Assembly (NCBI GenBank): GCA_023415795.1
Contig: JAEZJG010000013.1
Span: forward strand, 1 to 55,760
Direction: 5' to 3'
DNA length: 55,760 bases
From: Bacillota bacterium
GTDB lineage: Bacteria; Bacillota; Clostridia; Christensenellales; SZUA-584
Positions within the stretch are counted from its first letter, which is position 1; each line of letters opens with the position of its first letter. Under the pieces are notes generated by a model. That model was not told where the DNA came from and did not search any database. It saw nothing but the letters and a program-made list of their open reading frames with translations. A program made the position numbers and the translations under genes. Shown one piece after another: positions 32,704-41,581 of this stretch.

Positions 32704-35354
32704 ACGTGATGAAAAGCTTTACGCTGCGCAGCCTCTCCCGCAACAAGAAGCGGACAGCTGTCACCATTATCGGCGTCATCATATCCGCAGCGATGATCAC
32801 GGCGGTCACCACCTTCTTCGCTTCGTTCCTCAGCCTTCTGCAGCGCAGCGTTATCGCGGATCAGGGCAACTGGCATGCGGCGATACATGACGCTCCCGCA
32901 GATAGTCTTGGCACCATCGAGCATAGCGGCACAGCAGACAGCATAACCTATACGCGTGAATTGGGCTGTGCGCTGATCGACAGCGACAACACCTCCGACA
33001 CCAACGCAAAGCCCTATCTGATCGTTCAGCAGTATAGCGAGACGGGTTTTGAACAGATGTCTGTCGTGCTGACCGAAGGACGTCTGCCGCAGAGCAGCAA
33101 CGAGGTCATCGTCTCCAAAACGCTTGCGCGCGGTTCAGACACCTCGTACAGCATCGGCGACGAGCTCAAGCTGAACCTTGGCCATCGTTTTACACCGGAA
33201 GGCACACAGCTCAACGACAACGACTACTATTACTACCAAACCAACGAGGAAGGTACGGAAACCTTCACAGAGAGATTCCAGCCGGAGCGCGAGATGACGT
33301 TCACCGTGGTGGGCATCATGGAATCGCCCACGTTTGAGCTCAGCTGGAGCGCGGGCTTTGGTGTGCTGGGATACATCGATACGGCGGCACTGTCGGCAGA
33401 CGACACCGTCAACGTGTACATGACGCTGCCAAGCCCGGATCGCAGCATGTTTAAAACAGTGCCCGCGTTGGCTGAGGAAGCGGGCATCTCAGCGGATAAC
33501 GTGGAGTTCAATAACGACCTGCTGCGCTACAGCGGCATCGTCCGGGACGACAACGTCTACGACTTTATCATGGGCTTCGCGGCGGTGATTATCATCATCA
33601 TTATTGTCGCATCCATATCGCTGATCTATAACGCCTTTGCGATATCGGTATCCGAGCGCACACGGCAGATGGGACTGCTGTCCAGCATTGGTGCCACCAA
33701 ACGCCAAAAGCGCTCCAGCGTCTATTTTGAAGGGCTGTTCATCGGGGCTATCGGTGTGCCTGTTGGCATACTGGCGGGGCTAGGCGGCATGGGCATCACG
33801 CTGGCGGCAATACAGCCGCTAATGGCAAACTTCTTTAACGTACCCGGCGACGTGAAAATGACGCTGGTGTTGATGCCTGTGGCACTGATTGCTGATGTCG
33901 TATTCTCCGCCCTGACAATTTTCATCTCCGTATGGATACCGGCAAGACGCGCATCGCGCATCACGCCCATCGACGCCATCCGACAGACGGGCGACATACG
34001 GCTAACCCGGCGTGCGGTGAAAACCTCTAAGCTGACACGCATTCTGTTCGGCTTCGAAGCCGAGGTGGCACTAAAAAACCTAAAACGCAATCGCCGTAAA
34101 TACCGTTCCACCGTTTTCTCACTGGTCATCAGCCTTGTGTTGTTCCTCACGGTATCCACCTACGCCCAGATGACAACGACTATCTCAGGCGCTACACAGT
34201 ACGGTGCCAATTTCGACATCCAGATAAGCTACAGCACCATGAGTGATGCCGCGCGCGATGCTTTAAGCCAGCAGGTGCGGGCGCAGGAGGGTATCACGAG
34301 CTTCTCACGCACAGTTTCTCTGAACGGTCACATTCCCGTCCCCGGGGATGATCTTAGTGAAAACGCCAAAATCTATGCCATATATCCTGAAGGCGGCGAT
34401 TATCCAATAACACTCGTAGCCCTGGATGATCAAAGCTTTACGGCGTACGCAAAGACCGCAGGCTCAAACCCGGCTGATTATACCGACCCCCAGCATCCCA
34501 TGGCGATACTTATCAATCAGGGGCAGGATTTTGTTCCGACTAAGGAGGGTAAGCTAAAAAAGGCTTCCGGCGATATACTGCTCAATGTGCGACCGGGCGA
34601 CAGTTTCCCCTTCACCATCGGCGATATACCCGAAGAATCCGGAGAGCCGAAGAAGCCTGCAGACTTTGAGTTAATCATCGGCGCAGTAACGGATGAACGC
34701 CCGATGGGGCAGCTGATCGGAGGCTTTTACAACCCAATATTTGTGGTCAGCCAATCTGCACTGAGCGCCTTACTGCAGGATATCAGTCAGGAACACACCG
34801 GGAAATATCTTAGCTACTCAGACTACATGACAACGCAGGATGACGTAGCCCTGGAAAAGAAGCTTAACGACCTGAACGAGCGGGCGCAGCGCGGCTACTA
34901 TGTTTTCAACATCCACAGTGCGGCACGCTCAGAGCAGAGCCTCAACACATTTTTAGGGGTGTTTATCTATGGCTTCATCACGCTGATCAGTCTTATCTGC
35001 ATCGCGAACATATTTAACACGGTGTCCACCAGCATCGCGCTGCGCCGCAGAGAGTTCGCCATGCTGCGCTCGGTGGGCATGACACCGCAAAGTTTCAACC
35101 GTATGGTGCGCTTCGAGAGCATATTCTACGGGCTCAAAGGGCTGCTGTGGGGTCTGCCCATCAGCGTGTTCATTGCATGGGTGCTCTATCGATTACAGCT
35201 GTCGGTGCTCTCCTCAGAGTTTACGCTCCCGTGGGTAAACTACGGCTTCGGTGTTCTGATGATACTTGTCATCGTGTTCTCTACGATGATGTACGCCACG
35301 CACCGCATCAAAAAAGAAAACATAATTGATGCGCTCAAATCAGAGAATCTATAA
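32700..35354 (+). CDS. FtsX-family ABC transporter permease
   Basis: The 884-residue permease has an N-terminal helix (residues 19-42), a large extracytoplasmic domain (about 45-285), three helices near 285-415 with the FtsX pattern (FAISVSERTRQMGLLSSIGATKRQ), a second helix near 478-498, another large outer domain (500-755) and three C-terminal helices with SIALRRREFAMLRSVGMTPQSF. The two FtsX halves are fused. This is the form found with antimicrobial-peptide resistance exporters and with envelope-stress exporters. Confidence 0.93.
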   Translation: MNVMKSFTLRSLSRNKKRTAVTIIGVIISAAMITAVTTFFASFLSLLQRSVIADQGNWHAAIHDAPADSLGTIEHSGTADSITYTRELGCALIDSDNTSDTNAKPYLIVQQYSETGFEQMSVVLTEGRLPQSSNEVIVSKTLARGSDTSYSIGDELKLNLGHRFTPEGTQLNDNDYYYYQTNEEGTETFTERFQPEREMTFTVVGIMESPTFELSWSAGFGVLGYIDTAALSADDTVNVYMTLPSPDRSMFKTVPALAEEAGISADNVEFNNDLLRYSGIVRDDNVYDFIMGFAAVIIIIIIVASISLIYNAFAISVSERTRQMGLLSSIGATKRQKRSSVYFEGLFIGAIGVPVGILAGLGGMGITLAAIQPLMANFFNVPGDVKMTLVLMPVALIADVVFSALTIFISVWIPARRASRITPIDAIRQTGDIRLTRRAVKTSKLTRILFGFEAEVALKNLKRNRRKYRSTVFSLVISLVLFLTVSTYAQMTTTISGATQYGANFDIQISYSTMSDAARDALSQQVRAQEGITSFSRTVSLNGHIPVPGDDLSENAKIYAIYPEGGDYPITLVALDDQSFTAYAKTAGSNPADYTDPQHPMAILINQGQDFVPTKEGKLKKASGDILLNVRPGDSFPFTIGDIPEESGEPKKPADFELIIGAVTDERPMGQLIGGFYNPIFVVSQSALSALLQDISQEHTGKYLSYSDYMTTQDDVALEKKLNDLNERAQRGYYVFNIHSAARSEQSLNTFLGVFIYGFITLISLICIANIFNTVSTSIALRRREFAMLRSVGMTPQSFNRMVRFESIFYGLKGLLWGLPISVFIAWVLYRLQLSVLSSEFTLPWVNYGFGVLMILVIVFSTMMYATHRIKKENIIDALKSENL

Positions 35355-35370
35355 AGAAACCTGAGAAAAC

Positions 35371-35400
35371 AGCCCCTCTGCAATGCGGAGGGGCTATTAA
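35371..35400. terminator. terminator after the ABC exporter
   Basis: AGCCCCTC (35371-35378) / GAGGGGCT (35388-35395). The plus-strand T-run is weak (ATTAAGCTT); on the minus strand TTTTCT follows. Confidence 0.7.
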
Positions 35401-35443
35401 GCTTGTAAATTATGTATGAACTGTAAACACACAATGTGCGTGT

Positions 35444-35471
35444 TTTACATCTCCCCTTTTTATGTTATAAT
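35444..35471 (+). promoter_or_regulatory. promoter of mreC-mreD
   Basis: TTTACA (35444-35449), 16-base spacer, TATAAT (35466-35471), about 35 bases before the mreC start. Confidence 0.8.
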
Positions 35472-35510
35472 ACGTCCAGCATGGCCAACTGGCCAAGTCA
35501 AGGAGAGAAC

Positions 35511-36362
35511 ATGCAGTTTTGGCGCAATCGCCCGCTGATGATAACCATCATCATGGTCATCATATTGCTCGTCGTGCTTATCACCACGGCGGGAGAAAGC
35601 AACATGTCCGGCACGGAAAGCTTCATCGGAAGCATATTTACGCCCATTCAGCGAGGGCTTTATTCCGCGACGGACGCCATTGGCGACTTCTTTGAACGCG
35701 TATTCTCCGGCACCGATATGCAGACAGAGAATCTGGAGCTTAAGGCTCGTGTGGCAGAGCTGGAGGGTCAGCTGGCCGAATACAATGAAATAAAAGCGGA
35801 GAATGAACGCTTAAGCGCACTGCTCAATTTCGATTCTTCCTCACTCGGTCTGGAAACGATCACAGCGCGCGTCATCGGCAAAGCGCCCGGACACTGGTTC
35901 AACATATTCATCATTGATGCCGGTCGCGCACAGGGCATCAAAGTCAACATGCCTGTGGTCAGCGGAGACGGATTGGTGGGCCGCGTGGTGGACGTGGGCG
36001 CGGGCTTTTCCCGCGTGATGGCCATCATCGATTCGTCCAGCGGCGTCGACGGCATCGTGGAGCGTACGCGTGACTACGGCATACTCACCGGGATTACCGA
36101 TTCGGGCGAGGAGGACGCTCTGCTTGAAATGAGCAACCTTCCCTTTGATGCGGATCTGATGCCGGGCGACACCGTTATCACATCCGGTCTGTCCGGCGTG
36201 TTCCCCAAGGGGCTGCGCATCGGCGAAGTGACCGAGGTGCGCCCCAGTAAGGACGGCATGCGTAATCAGGCCGTGATAACCCCCTGGGCTGATTTTCAAC
36301 ACCTTGAAGAGGTGAGTATCATCACCACCCAGCTGGTCAATATTGAAGAGGCTCTGAAATGA
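35511..36362 (+). CDS. mreC: rod shape-determining protein MreC
   Basis: A periplasm-side scaffold of the elongasome. From the ATG at 35511 (AAGGAGAG before) it has 283 residues: one N-terminal helix (MITIIMVIILLVVLITTAG), a coiled coil (ENLELKARVAELEGQLAEYN), then the beta-barrel domain with ARVIGKAPGHWFNIFIIDAG and GLSGVFPKGLRIGEV. The start is chosen over earlier in-frame codons by the SD site. No mreB is present just upstream, where it often is. Confidence 0.95.
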   Translation: MQFWRNRPLMITIIMVIILLVVLITTAGESNMSGTESFIGSIFTPIQRGLYSATDAIGDFFERVFSGTDMQTENLELKARVAELEGQLAEYNEIKAENERLSALLNFDSSSLGLETITARVIGKAPGHWFNIFIIDAGRAQGIKVNMPVVSGDGLVGRVVDVGAGFSRVMAIIDSSSGVDGIVERTRDYGILTGITDSGEEDALLEMSNLPFDADLMPGDTVITSGLSGVFPKGLRIGEVTEVRPSKDGMRNQAVITPWADFQHLEEVSIITTQLVNIEEALK

Positions 36363-36883
36363 GATACCTCTTTCTCACGCTGACGGTGATCGTCAACCTC
36401 ATATTCACCGGCGCGGTGTTCCCCAACATCAACTTTTTTGGTGTCTACCCCGATCTTATCATCTGCACGATGGCGTCCTTCGCGGCGCTGGAAAAAAGCA
36501 TGACGGCGGCAGGCGTCGGCTTCATCTGCGGCATTACGCTGGACATCATGTTTACCGGCACTATCGGTTTTTTCACGCTCCCCTACTTTCTGGTGGGCAT
36601 GGGGCTGTTTTTCGTCACCAGCCGCATGCGCTATATTGACCCCGTGCTGCTGCCCGAAGCACTTGCGGCGGGCGCATTTATCGTTAAGGAGCTGATATCC
36701 GCCATGCTGGCCTATATGCTGGGTGTCAACTTCTCTTTCAGCCACCGCTTGCTACACTATACATTGCCCGAGCTGCTGCTGACTGCCGTCCTGATGCTGC
36801 TCATCCACCTGCTCTTTAAACGCCTTTACCGTTCCGGCTCCATCCGTCCCAAAGGCATGGAAGACCTCAAAAGGCTGTTGTAA
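36359..36883 (+). CDS. mreD: rod shape-determining protein MreD
   Basis: A 174-residue membrane protein with about five helices, opening MRYLFLTLTVIVNLIFTGAV and holding GVYPDLIICTMASFAALEKS and the family's ITLDIMFTGTIGFFTLPY. It overlaps mreC by four bases (ATGA). Partner of MreC, RodA and PBP2 in cylindrical wall growth. Confidence 0.92.
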   Translation: MRYLFLTLTVIVNLIFTGAVFPNINFFGVYPDLIICTMASFAALEKSMTAAGVGFICGITLDIMFTGTIGFFTLPYFLVGMGLFFVTSRMRYIDPVLLPEALAAGAFIVKELISAMLAYMLGVNFSFSHRLLHYTLPELLLTAVLMLLIHLLFKRLYRSGSIRPKGMEDLKRLL

Positions 36884-36905
36884 TGTAAATATATTGTTAC
36901 TTTCT

Positions 36906-36933
36906 TTGATCCCCACAAATGCAATGGTATAAT
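36906..36933 (+). promoter_or_regulatory. promoter of the LCP gene
   Basis: TTGATC (36906-36911), 16-base spacer, TATAAT (36928-36933), 45 bases before the start codon. Confidence 0.75.
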
Positions 36934-36977
36934 GCTGACGAATATGGATGCTTCGGTGCATCAAAAGGAGCCTGCTT

Positions 36978-38810
36978 ATGAAAAATGACGACGGCGATAT
37001 TTTTGCTCATATCAACGAAGCCAATGCCGCCGTAAAGGCGGAAGAAAGCCTGAGCAGCCTGCAGATTGATGACATCCCCAGCAGCATGACTGCCTCACAG
37101 CGCCGTCAGTACGATAAACAGCGGATTGTGCAGCTCCGCCAACAGAAGACGGCGGCGGCGCGGTTGTCTGCGCAGCAAAGGCAGGCGCGAAAGGCCGAGC
37201 TTTTTTCGATGTCCCATGAAGACAGAAAAGCGTTTCTTGAGCAGGAGCGGCTGACAAAAGTGCAGACGCAGCGCGAGCGGAAAGCCGAAAATGCCGAGCG
37301 CAAACAGGCGCTTATGGCTTTGCCCGCTGGCGAAAGAAAAGTGCTCAAGCGGGCACAAAAGAGGCAGCAGCAGCTTCATGCCCGCGCGAAGAAAAGCTAT
37401 GTCCCGCTACAGATACTCAAATATGTGCTGCTCGCAGGTTTGCTGGCCGGGCTGATCTTTGCCGGTGACCTTGCCTATGGCATATTGCTGGACAACTCTG
37501 CCGCCTTCGGGGATACCGATGTGGCGCTGACGCGCCCGCCGGAGACACCTGTGCCTGAGCCGACAGCCAATGGGACGGCTATTGCCAGTGCCACTGCCGC
37601 CCCTACCCCCACGATGAACCCGTACGATCTGCTGCTGACTCAGGCAGATCTCGACTTCATGAAGGATCGCGTCAACATACTGGTGCTGGGCATCGACGAA
37701 AGCATAGAGCGCGCCGGTTGGGGCACGTTCCGAACCGACACGATGCTGCTGGTATCCATCGACTTTGCAGCAAACGATGTTTTCATGCTCTCGCTCCCGC
37801 GGGACAGCTTCGTGCCGATATACAACAAGGATGATTACGACAAAATCAACACTGCGTTTGCGGCGGGAGGCGGTTATAAAAAGAACGGCTTCGACTATAC
37901 GATGAAGACTGTTTCGCTGGTGTTAGGCGGCATACCGGTGAACCATTACGTCTGCTTTGATATGACGGTCGTCAAAGAGGTGGTGAACGCCATCGGCGGT
38001 CTTGACTACGACGTAGACATCAACGTAAACATGAACGGGCGCACCATCCAAAAGGGAACTCAGCACCTTGACGGACAGCAGGTGCTGGACTACTGCCGCC
38101 AACGCCACGGCTCCAGTGATATTGCGCGGGTGGACAGGCAGCAACGCATGATTATGGCGATATTCAACGAGGTAAAAAGCACCGGGCAGATACAAGATAT
38201 ACCCGCCATCTATACCGCAATCACCGGCAACATATATACTGACCTGAGCATCAAGCAAATCACCTCGCTCGCAGCTTTCGCTCTGAATGTGGATGCCGCA
38301 GAAATTAAACGCTACACGCTGCCGGGCGACTTTCTCAACATCGACGGCACCAGCTTCTGGGGCGTGGCGCAATATGAAAAACGCAGCCTCATCAAGCAGC
38401 TGTTCGGCGTATCCATCAAAGTGAGCGATGCGGACGATGTCAAGACGCTGCAAGCGTTAGCTGCGCAGAAACGGGATGCCGTTTCCGCCGCCACCTCCGC
38501 CATCTCCGCAGCGACAACATGGCGCAACACCAATGCCGCGCACATAACCGGCGCAGAGCTCTCCGAGCTGAACAGCCGCATGACCGCTCTCGCCGCACTG
38601 GCCGCTGTGAAGCAGCCGCAGAATGTAGCGCCCACCATAGAACCGATCACAACGGGCACGGCAGAATTCAACACATGGCTCAGCGCGCTCAAAGCTGCCG
38701 TTGCGTCACGCCTTACCCCCACACCTACAGCGGCACCCACACCCACCGCTGCGCCCAGTCCTCCCGCCGTCACCGAAACGCCTGTGCCTTCGGAATCACC
38801 TGCGGGCTGA
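36978..38810 (+). CDS. LytR-CpsA-Psr (LCP) family glycopolymer ligase
   Basis: Transfers anionic glycopolymers from lipid carrier to peptidoglycan on the outer face. From the ATG at 36978 (AAAGGAG before) it has 610 residues. A long cytoplasmic N terminus (1-140) is unusually rich in Gln, Arg and Ala and looks helical, then a helix (ILKYVLLAGLLAGLIFAGDL), the LCP domain (VNILVLGIDES; FRTDTMLLVSID; MLSLPRDSFV; YCRQRHGSSDIARVDRQQR), a helical Ala/Ser-rich region and a Pro/Thr tail (TPTPTAAPTPTAAPSPP). The 140-residue cytoplasmic part is longer than usual. Confidence 0.92.
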   Translation: MKNDDGDIFAHINEANAAVKAEESLSSLQIDDIPSSMTASQRRQYDKQRIVQLRQQKTAAARLSAQQRQARKAELFSMSHEDRKAFLEQERLTKVQTQRERKAENAERKQALMALPAGERKVLKRAQKRQQQLHARAKKSYVPLQILKYVLLAGLLAGLIFAGDLAYGILLDNSAAFGDTDVALTRPPETPVPEPTANGTAIASATAAPTPTMNPYDLLLTQADLDFMKDRVNILVLGIDESIERAGWGTFRTDTMLLVSIDFAANDVFMLSLPRDSFVPIYNKDDYDKINTAFAAGGGYKKNGFDYTMKTVSLVLGGIPVNHYVCFDMTVVKEVVNAIGGLDYDVDINVNMNGRTIQKGTQHLDGQQVLDYCRQRHGSSDIARVDRQQRMIMAIFNEVKSTGQIQDIPAIYTAITGNIYTDLSIKQITSLAAFALNVDAAEIKRYTLPGDFLNIDGTSFWGVAQYEKRSLIKQLFGVSIKVSDADDVKTLQALAAQKRDAVSAATSAISAATTWRNTNAAHITGAELSELNSRMTALAALAAVKQPQNVAPTIEPITTGTAEFNTWLSALKAAVASRLTPTPTAAPTPTAAPSPPAVTETPVPSESPAG

Positions 38811-38825
38811 TCCAGAGAAAGACAA

Positions 38826-38866
38826 AAGCCGCTGAGGGCACAACACCTCGGCGGCTTATAATTTTT
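38826..38866 (+). terminator. terminator after the LCP gene
   Basis: AAGCCGC-TGAGG pairs with CCTC-GGCGGCTT (38826-38857), followed by ATAATTTTTGT. The next 190 bases hold no gene; a TG-extended TATAAT near 39022 probably serves the next gene. Confidence 0.8.
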
Positions 38867-39058
38867 GTCTGCGCATTTGCCTGCGCCAGCATATAGGAGC
38901 ATAAAAGCGGTTGCTGCAAATGATTATAGCCAGATATCTTAATATTATACACAGCATACAAATGTACAAATATATACAGAATTCGTCTTTGTTGCGCTAT
39001 ACTTGTTCTGCGGTGTTTGCTATAATCAATTATCATATCAATAGACAGAGGTGTCATT

Positions 39059-40189
39059 ATGGTAGAAATACGGCAGGTTGCAAGCAAGAGCGACATTAAT
39101 AAATTTGTTGCCTTCCCAGACAAGCTCTACAAAGGCGTCTCCAATTATATTCCTGAGCTTAAAGCCGAAGAACGCTCAATGCTGTCCCCGGAGACCAACG
39201 CCTCTTTCAAATACTGTGATGCACGCTTCTTTCTGGCATACCGCGACGGTGAAATCGTCGGGCGCATCGGCGGCATCGTAAACCGAACAGCCAACGAACA
39301 GTGGGGGCAAAAGCGCATTCGCATTACACGTGTCGACTTCATTGACGACATGGAGGTATCGGGCGCACTACTGGGTGCTGTGGAAAGCTGGGCGAAGGAG
39401 CTGGGCTTAACGCAGGCGCACGGACCGCTGGGCTTCACCGATCTCGACAAGGAGGGCATGCTGGTGGAGGGTTTCGACCGCATGGGCTCTACCGTAACGA
39501 TATACAACTTTCCTTATTACCCCAAGCACTTTGAAGCCCATGGCTACGTGAAGGACACCGATTGGATTGAGTTTCGAATCCGCGTGCCGGAAAAGGGAGA
39601 CGAGCGTATCGCGCGTGTCAGCCGTCTGGCGACAAAGGTGATGGAGCGCACCCACGTGCATTTCTTTGATATCAAAAACATGAAGGAAGTGCGCCCCATC
39701 GTGATGCAGATTTTTGACCTGCTCAGCGAATGCTACAAGCATCTGTACGGCGTGGTGCCTTATACGGAGGAAGTAGCCAAGGAATACACAGAGCGGTTTC
39801 TGCCGCTGCTGATTCCTGATTTCGTGAAGCTCATCGTAGATGACAACGGCAAGCTGATTGCCTTTGGTCTGGCGGCGCCGTCGCTGGCGGCTGCCTTCAA
39901 GAAATGCAAAGGTCATATATTCCCTCTGGGTTGGGCTCACCTGCTGCACGCACTCAAGCACCCTAAGGAGCTGGAGCTGTATCTGGTCGCCGTACACCCG
40001 GATTACCAGAAATCCGGCTTGCCCGCACTGATGATGAACGAAATCACTGCATCTGCCATCAAGCGGGGCGTTAAGTTCGCGGAATCGTCGCCAGAGCTGG
40101 AAACGAACAAGCACGTGCAGGATCTTTGGAAGAGCTTCGACGTGGAGCAGCATAAGCGCCGTCGCTGCTATAAAAAGGATCTGGTATAA
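39059..40189 (+). CDS. GNAT-like acyltransferase-fold protein
   Basis: A 376-residue soluble protein with two GNAT-like halves. The first has DARFFLAYRDGEIVGRIGGIVN and ALLGAVESWAKELGLTQAHGPLGFTDLDKEGMLVEG; the second has LIVDDNGKLIAFGLAAPS and LYLVAVHPDYQKSGLPALMMNE. Homologues are common in Clostridia and Bacteroidetes but are uncharacterised. Substrate unknown. AGAGGTG lies before the ATG. It is flanked by terminators and forms its own unit. Confidence 0.75.
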   Translation: MVEIRQVASKSDINKFVAFPDKLYKGVSNYIPELKAEERSMLSPETNASFKYCDARFFLAYRDGEIVGRIGGIVNRTANEQWGQKRIRITRVDFIDDMEVSGALLGAVESWAKELGLTQAHGPLGFTDLDKEGMLVEGFDRMGSTVTIYNFPYYPKHFEAHGYVKDTDWIEFRIRVPEKGDERIARVSRLATKVMERTHVHFFDIKNMKEVRPIVMQIFDLLSECYKHLYGVVPYTEEVAKEYTERFLPLLIPDFVKLIVDDNGKLIAFGLAAPSLAAAFKKCKGHIFPLGWAHLLHALKHPKELELYLVAVHPDYQKSGLPALMMNEITASAIKRGVKFAESSPELETNKHVQDLWKSFDVEQHKRRRCYKKDLV

Positions 40190-40203
40190 CGGCCAAAACG
40201 AAT

Positions 40204-40243
40204 AAGCGGGCCGGGGTGCTTAACATCCCGAGCCCGCTTTATT
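40204..40243. terminator. terminator between convergent genes
   Basis: AAGCGGGC (40204-40211) / GCCCGCTT (40232-40239) with an inner GGG/CCC, followed by TATTAT on the plus strand. It can serve the GNAT-like gene and dapB from opposite sides. Confidence 0.75.
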
Positions 40244-40259
40244 ATATAAAAGCCGGTTG

Positions 40260-41036
40260 TTAGGCCAGCTCAAACACCTTGCGATTGCGCCCCACATCCA
40301 GCATCACGGCGTCCTCCATCGTATAAACGCCCGGTTTTTTGCCCATCAGCCACTTAGCAGCATATATCGCGCCCTGTCCGAAGGCGGCGCGGTTAATGGA
40401 TTCGTGCACGATGCGTATCGTTTGGTTGGGCAGACCGAACACCACCTCATGCCGACCAACAATGCCGCCCACGCGAACCGAGTTTACATGCTGGCTGACA
40501 TCCAGCCCCAGATCCTCCGCAATACGCAGCGCAGTACCGGAAACATCCTTCTTCTCCTTGAAATGTTCTTCGATGATCTCAATATCTGCATGCGGCGCAA
40601 TACGCTGCAGCACCTTGGACACCTCAATCAAAAAGTTAATACCCAGCGTAATGTTGGGCGAATATAGCACGGCCACCTTATGCCCCAGCGCTTTGAGCTG
40701 CTCCAGCTGGTTCTTCTCATATCGGGATATCGCCGACACCACCCGAACACCCGCATCTGCTGCGTTTTTGTAATGTGACACCGCGCTGCTCGCCGAAAAA
40801 TCCACAATTACATCCACCGGATTCTCCTTGAAAAAAGTGGCCGTATCAATGGAATCCACAGAATAGATCCTACCTTGATCGAAGTCGTGCCCAAATAGAT
40901 GGCTGGCGTAAGTGCCTGCATATTTGCTTGATCTTCGAATTATCCAAGAGAGGTTGCATACCTCGTCGTTAATAATCTCCTGTGCCACCACACAGCCGGT
41001 TTTTCCAAATCCGAACATGCCGATATTCAGTTTCAA
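40260..41036 (-). CDS. dapB: divergent dihydrodipicolinate reductase (DapB)
   Basis: The lysine/diaminopimelate pathway reductase. From the TTG at 41036 (AGGAGG nine bases before) it has 258 residues. The nucleotide site is GMFGFGKTG, the C-terminal domain has VGGIVGRHEVVFGLPNQTIRI, and the end is PGVYTMEDAVMLD. In the catalytic motif, usually E-x-H-H-x-x-K-x-D-x-P-S-G-T, this protein has EEHFKEKKDVSGTA: the second His is Phe and the Pro is absent. Activity is likely but not certain. A longer reading to 41174 lacks an SD site. Confidence 0.82.
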   Translation of the reverse strand: MKLNIGMFGFGKTGCVVAQEIINDEVCNLSWIIRRSSKYAGTYASHLFGHDFDQGRIYSVDSIDTATFFKENPVDVIVDFSASSAVSHYKNAADAGVRVVSAISRYEKNQLEQLKALGHKVAVLYSPNITLGINFLIEVSKVLQRIAPHADIEIIEEHFKEKKDVSGTALRIAEDLGLDVSQHVNSVRVGGIVGRHEVVFGLPNQTIRIVHESINRAAFGQGAIYAAKWLMGKKPGVYTMEDAVMLDVGRNRKVFELA

Positions 41037-41125
41037 ATCCGTTGCCCTCCTGACCCTTATATTATTCCCTTTTCGCAAAGCGTATAACACCACTTGTTTG
41101 GCTGTACGTCCAAAACACCTATGAC

Positions 41126-41154
41126 TAAATAGCATGCAGTGAATAAAAATGCAA
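41126..41154 (-). promoter_or_regulatory. probable dapB promoter
   Basis: TTGCAT (41154-41149), 17-base spacer, TATTTA (41131-41126) on the minus strand, giving a leader of about 80 bases before the TTG start. Confidence 0.5.
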
Positions 41155-41522
41155 CCATTATGCTTTTTATTCATTTCTCAATAAATATTAATCAAACAAT
41201 GCTTCAGGGCAATGAGAAATAAAGCACACCCTATTTAGTTTTCTTCCCAGCGTCATTTGCGCCGGGATGCCACCAATACTGCCTGATAACAAGAAAAAGT
41301 ATGTACAGACGAAAGTAGCTGACCGGAAAACCGGTTTTATCCTACCGATAAAGGTTCAAAGATGATTATGAACAAATACCGACTGTAAAATCCGCTTTGA
41401 AAGCAGGTAACTATATTGCTAGATTATAATAGCACACATATAAAGGCAAATCAAGTATTCGCATAATAATACACAATATGAGTCGTTTGATAAAAATAAT
41501 AAGAATTTTTGCAATCACTAAT
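41155..41522. other. AT-rich intergenic stretch, no gene recognised
   Basis: About 370 bases between divergent promoters. They hold CCCAGCG/CGCCGGG (near 41249-41270), ACCGG-AAAA-CCGGT followed by TTTA (near 41320-41336), and several TA-rich repeats. I find no open frame of useful length, no T-box or lysine riboswitch signature, and no tRNA. It may simply be regulatory or decayed DNA. Confidence 0.4.
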
Positions 41523-41551
41523 TTGCGTATCATGTGCGGCGGGTGTATACT
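41523..41551 (+). promoter_or_regulatory. promoter of the activase/dehydratase gene
   Basis: TTGCGT (41523-41528), 17-base spacer, TATACT (41546-41551), 30 bases before the ATG. Confidence 0.75.
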
Positions 41552-41581
41552 TCTTGTGAAATAGAACCTCGGAGAAACAAC

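Noticed and set aside
41037..41560. A T-box or lysine riboswitch before dapB
   Set aside because: No T-box sequence and no L-box core on the minus strand; only a weak promoter could be supported.
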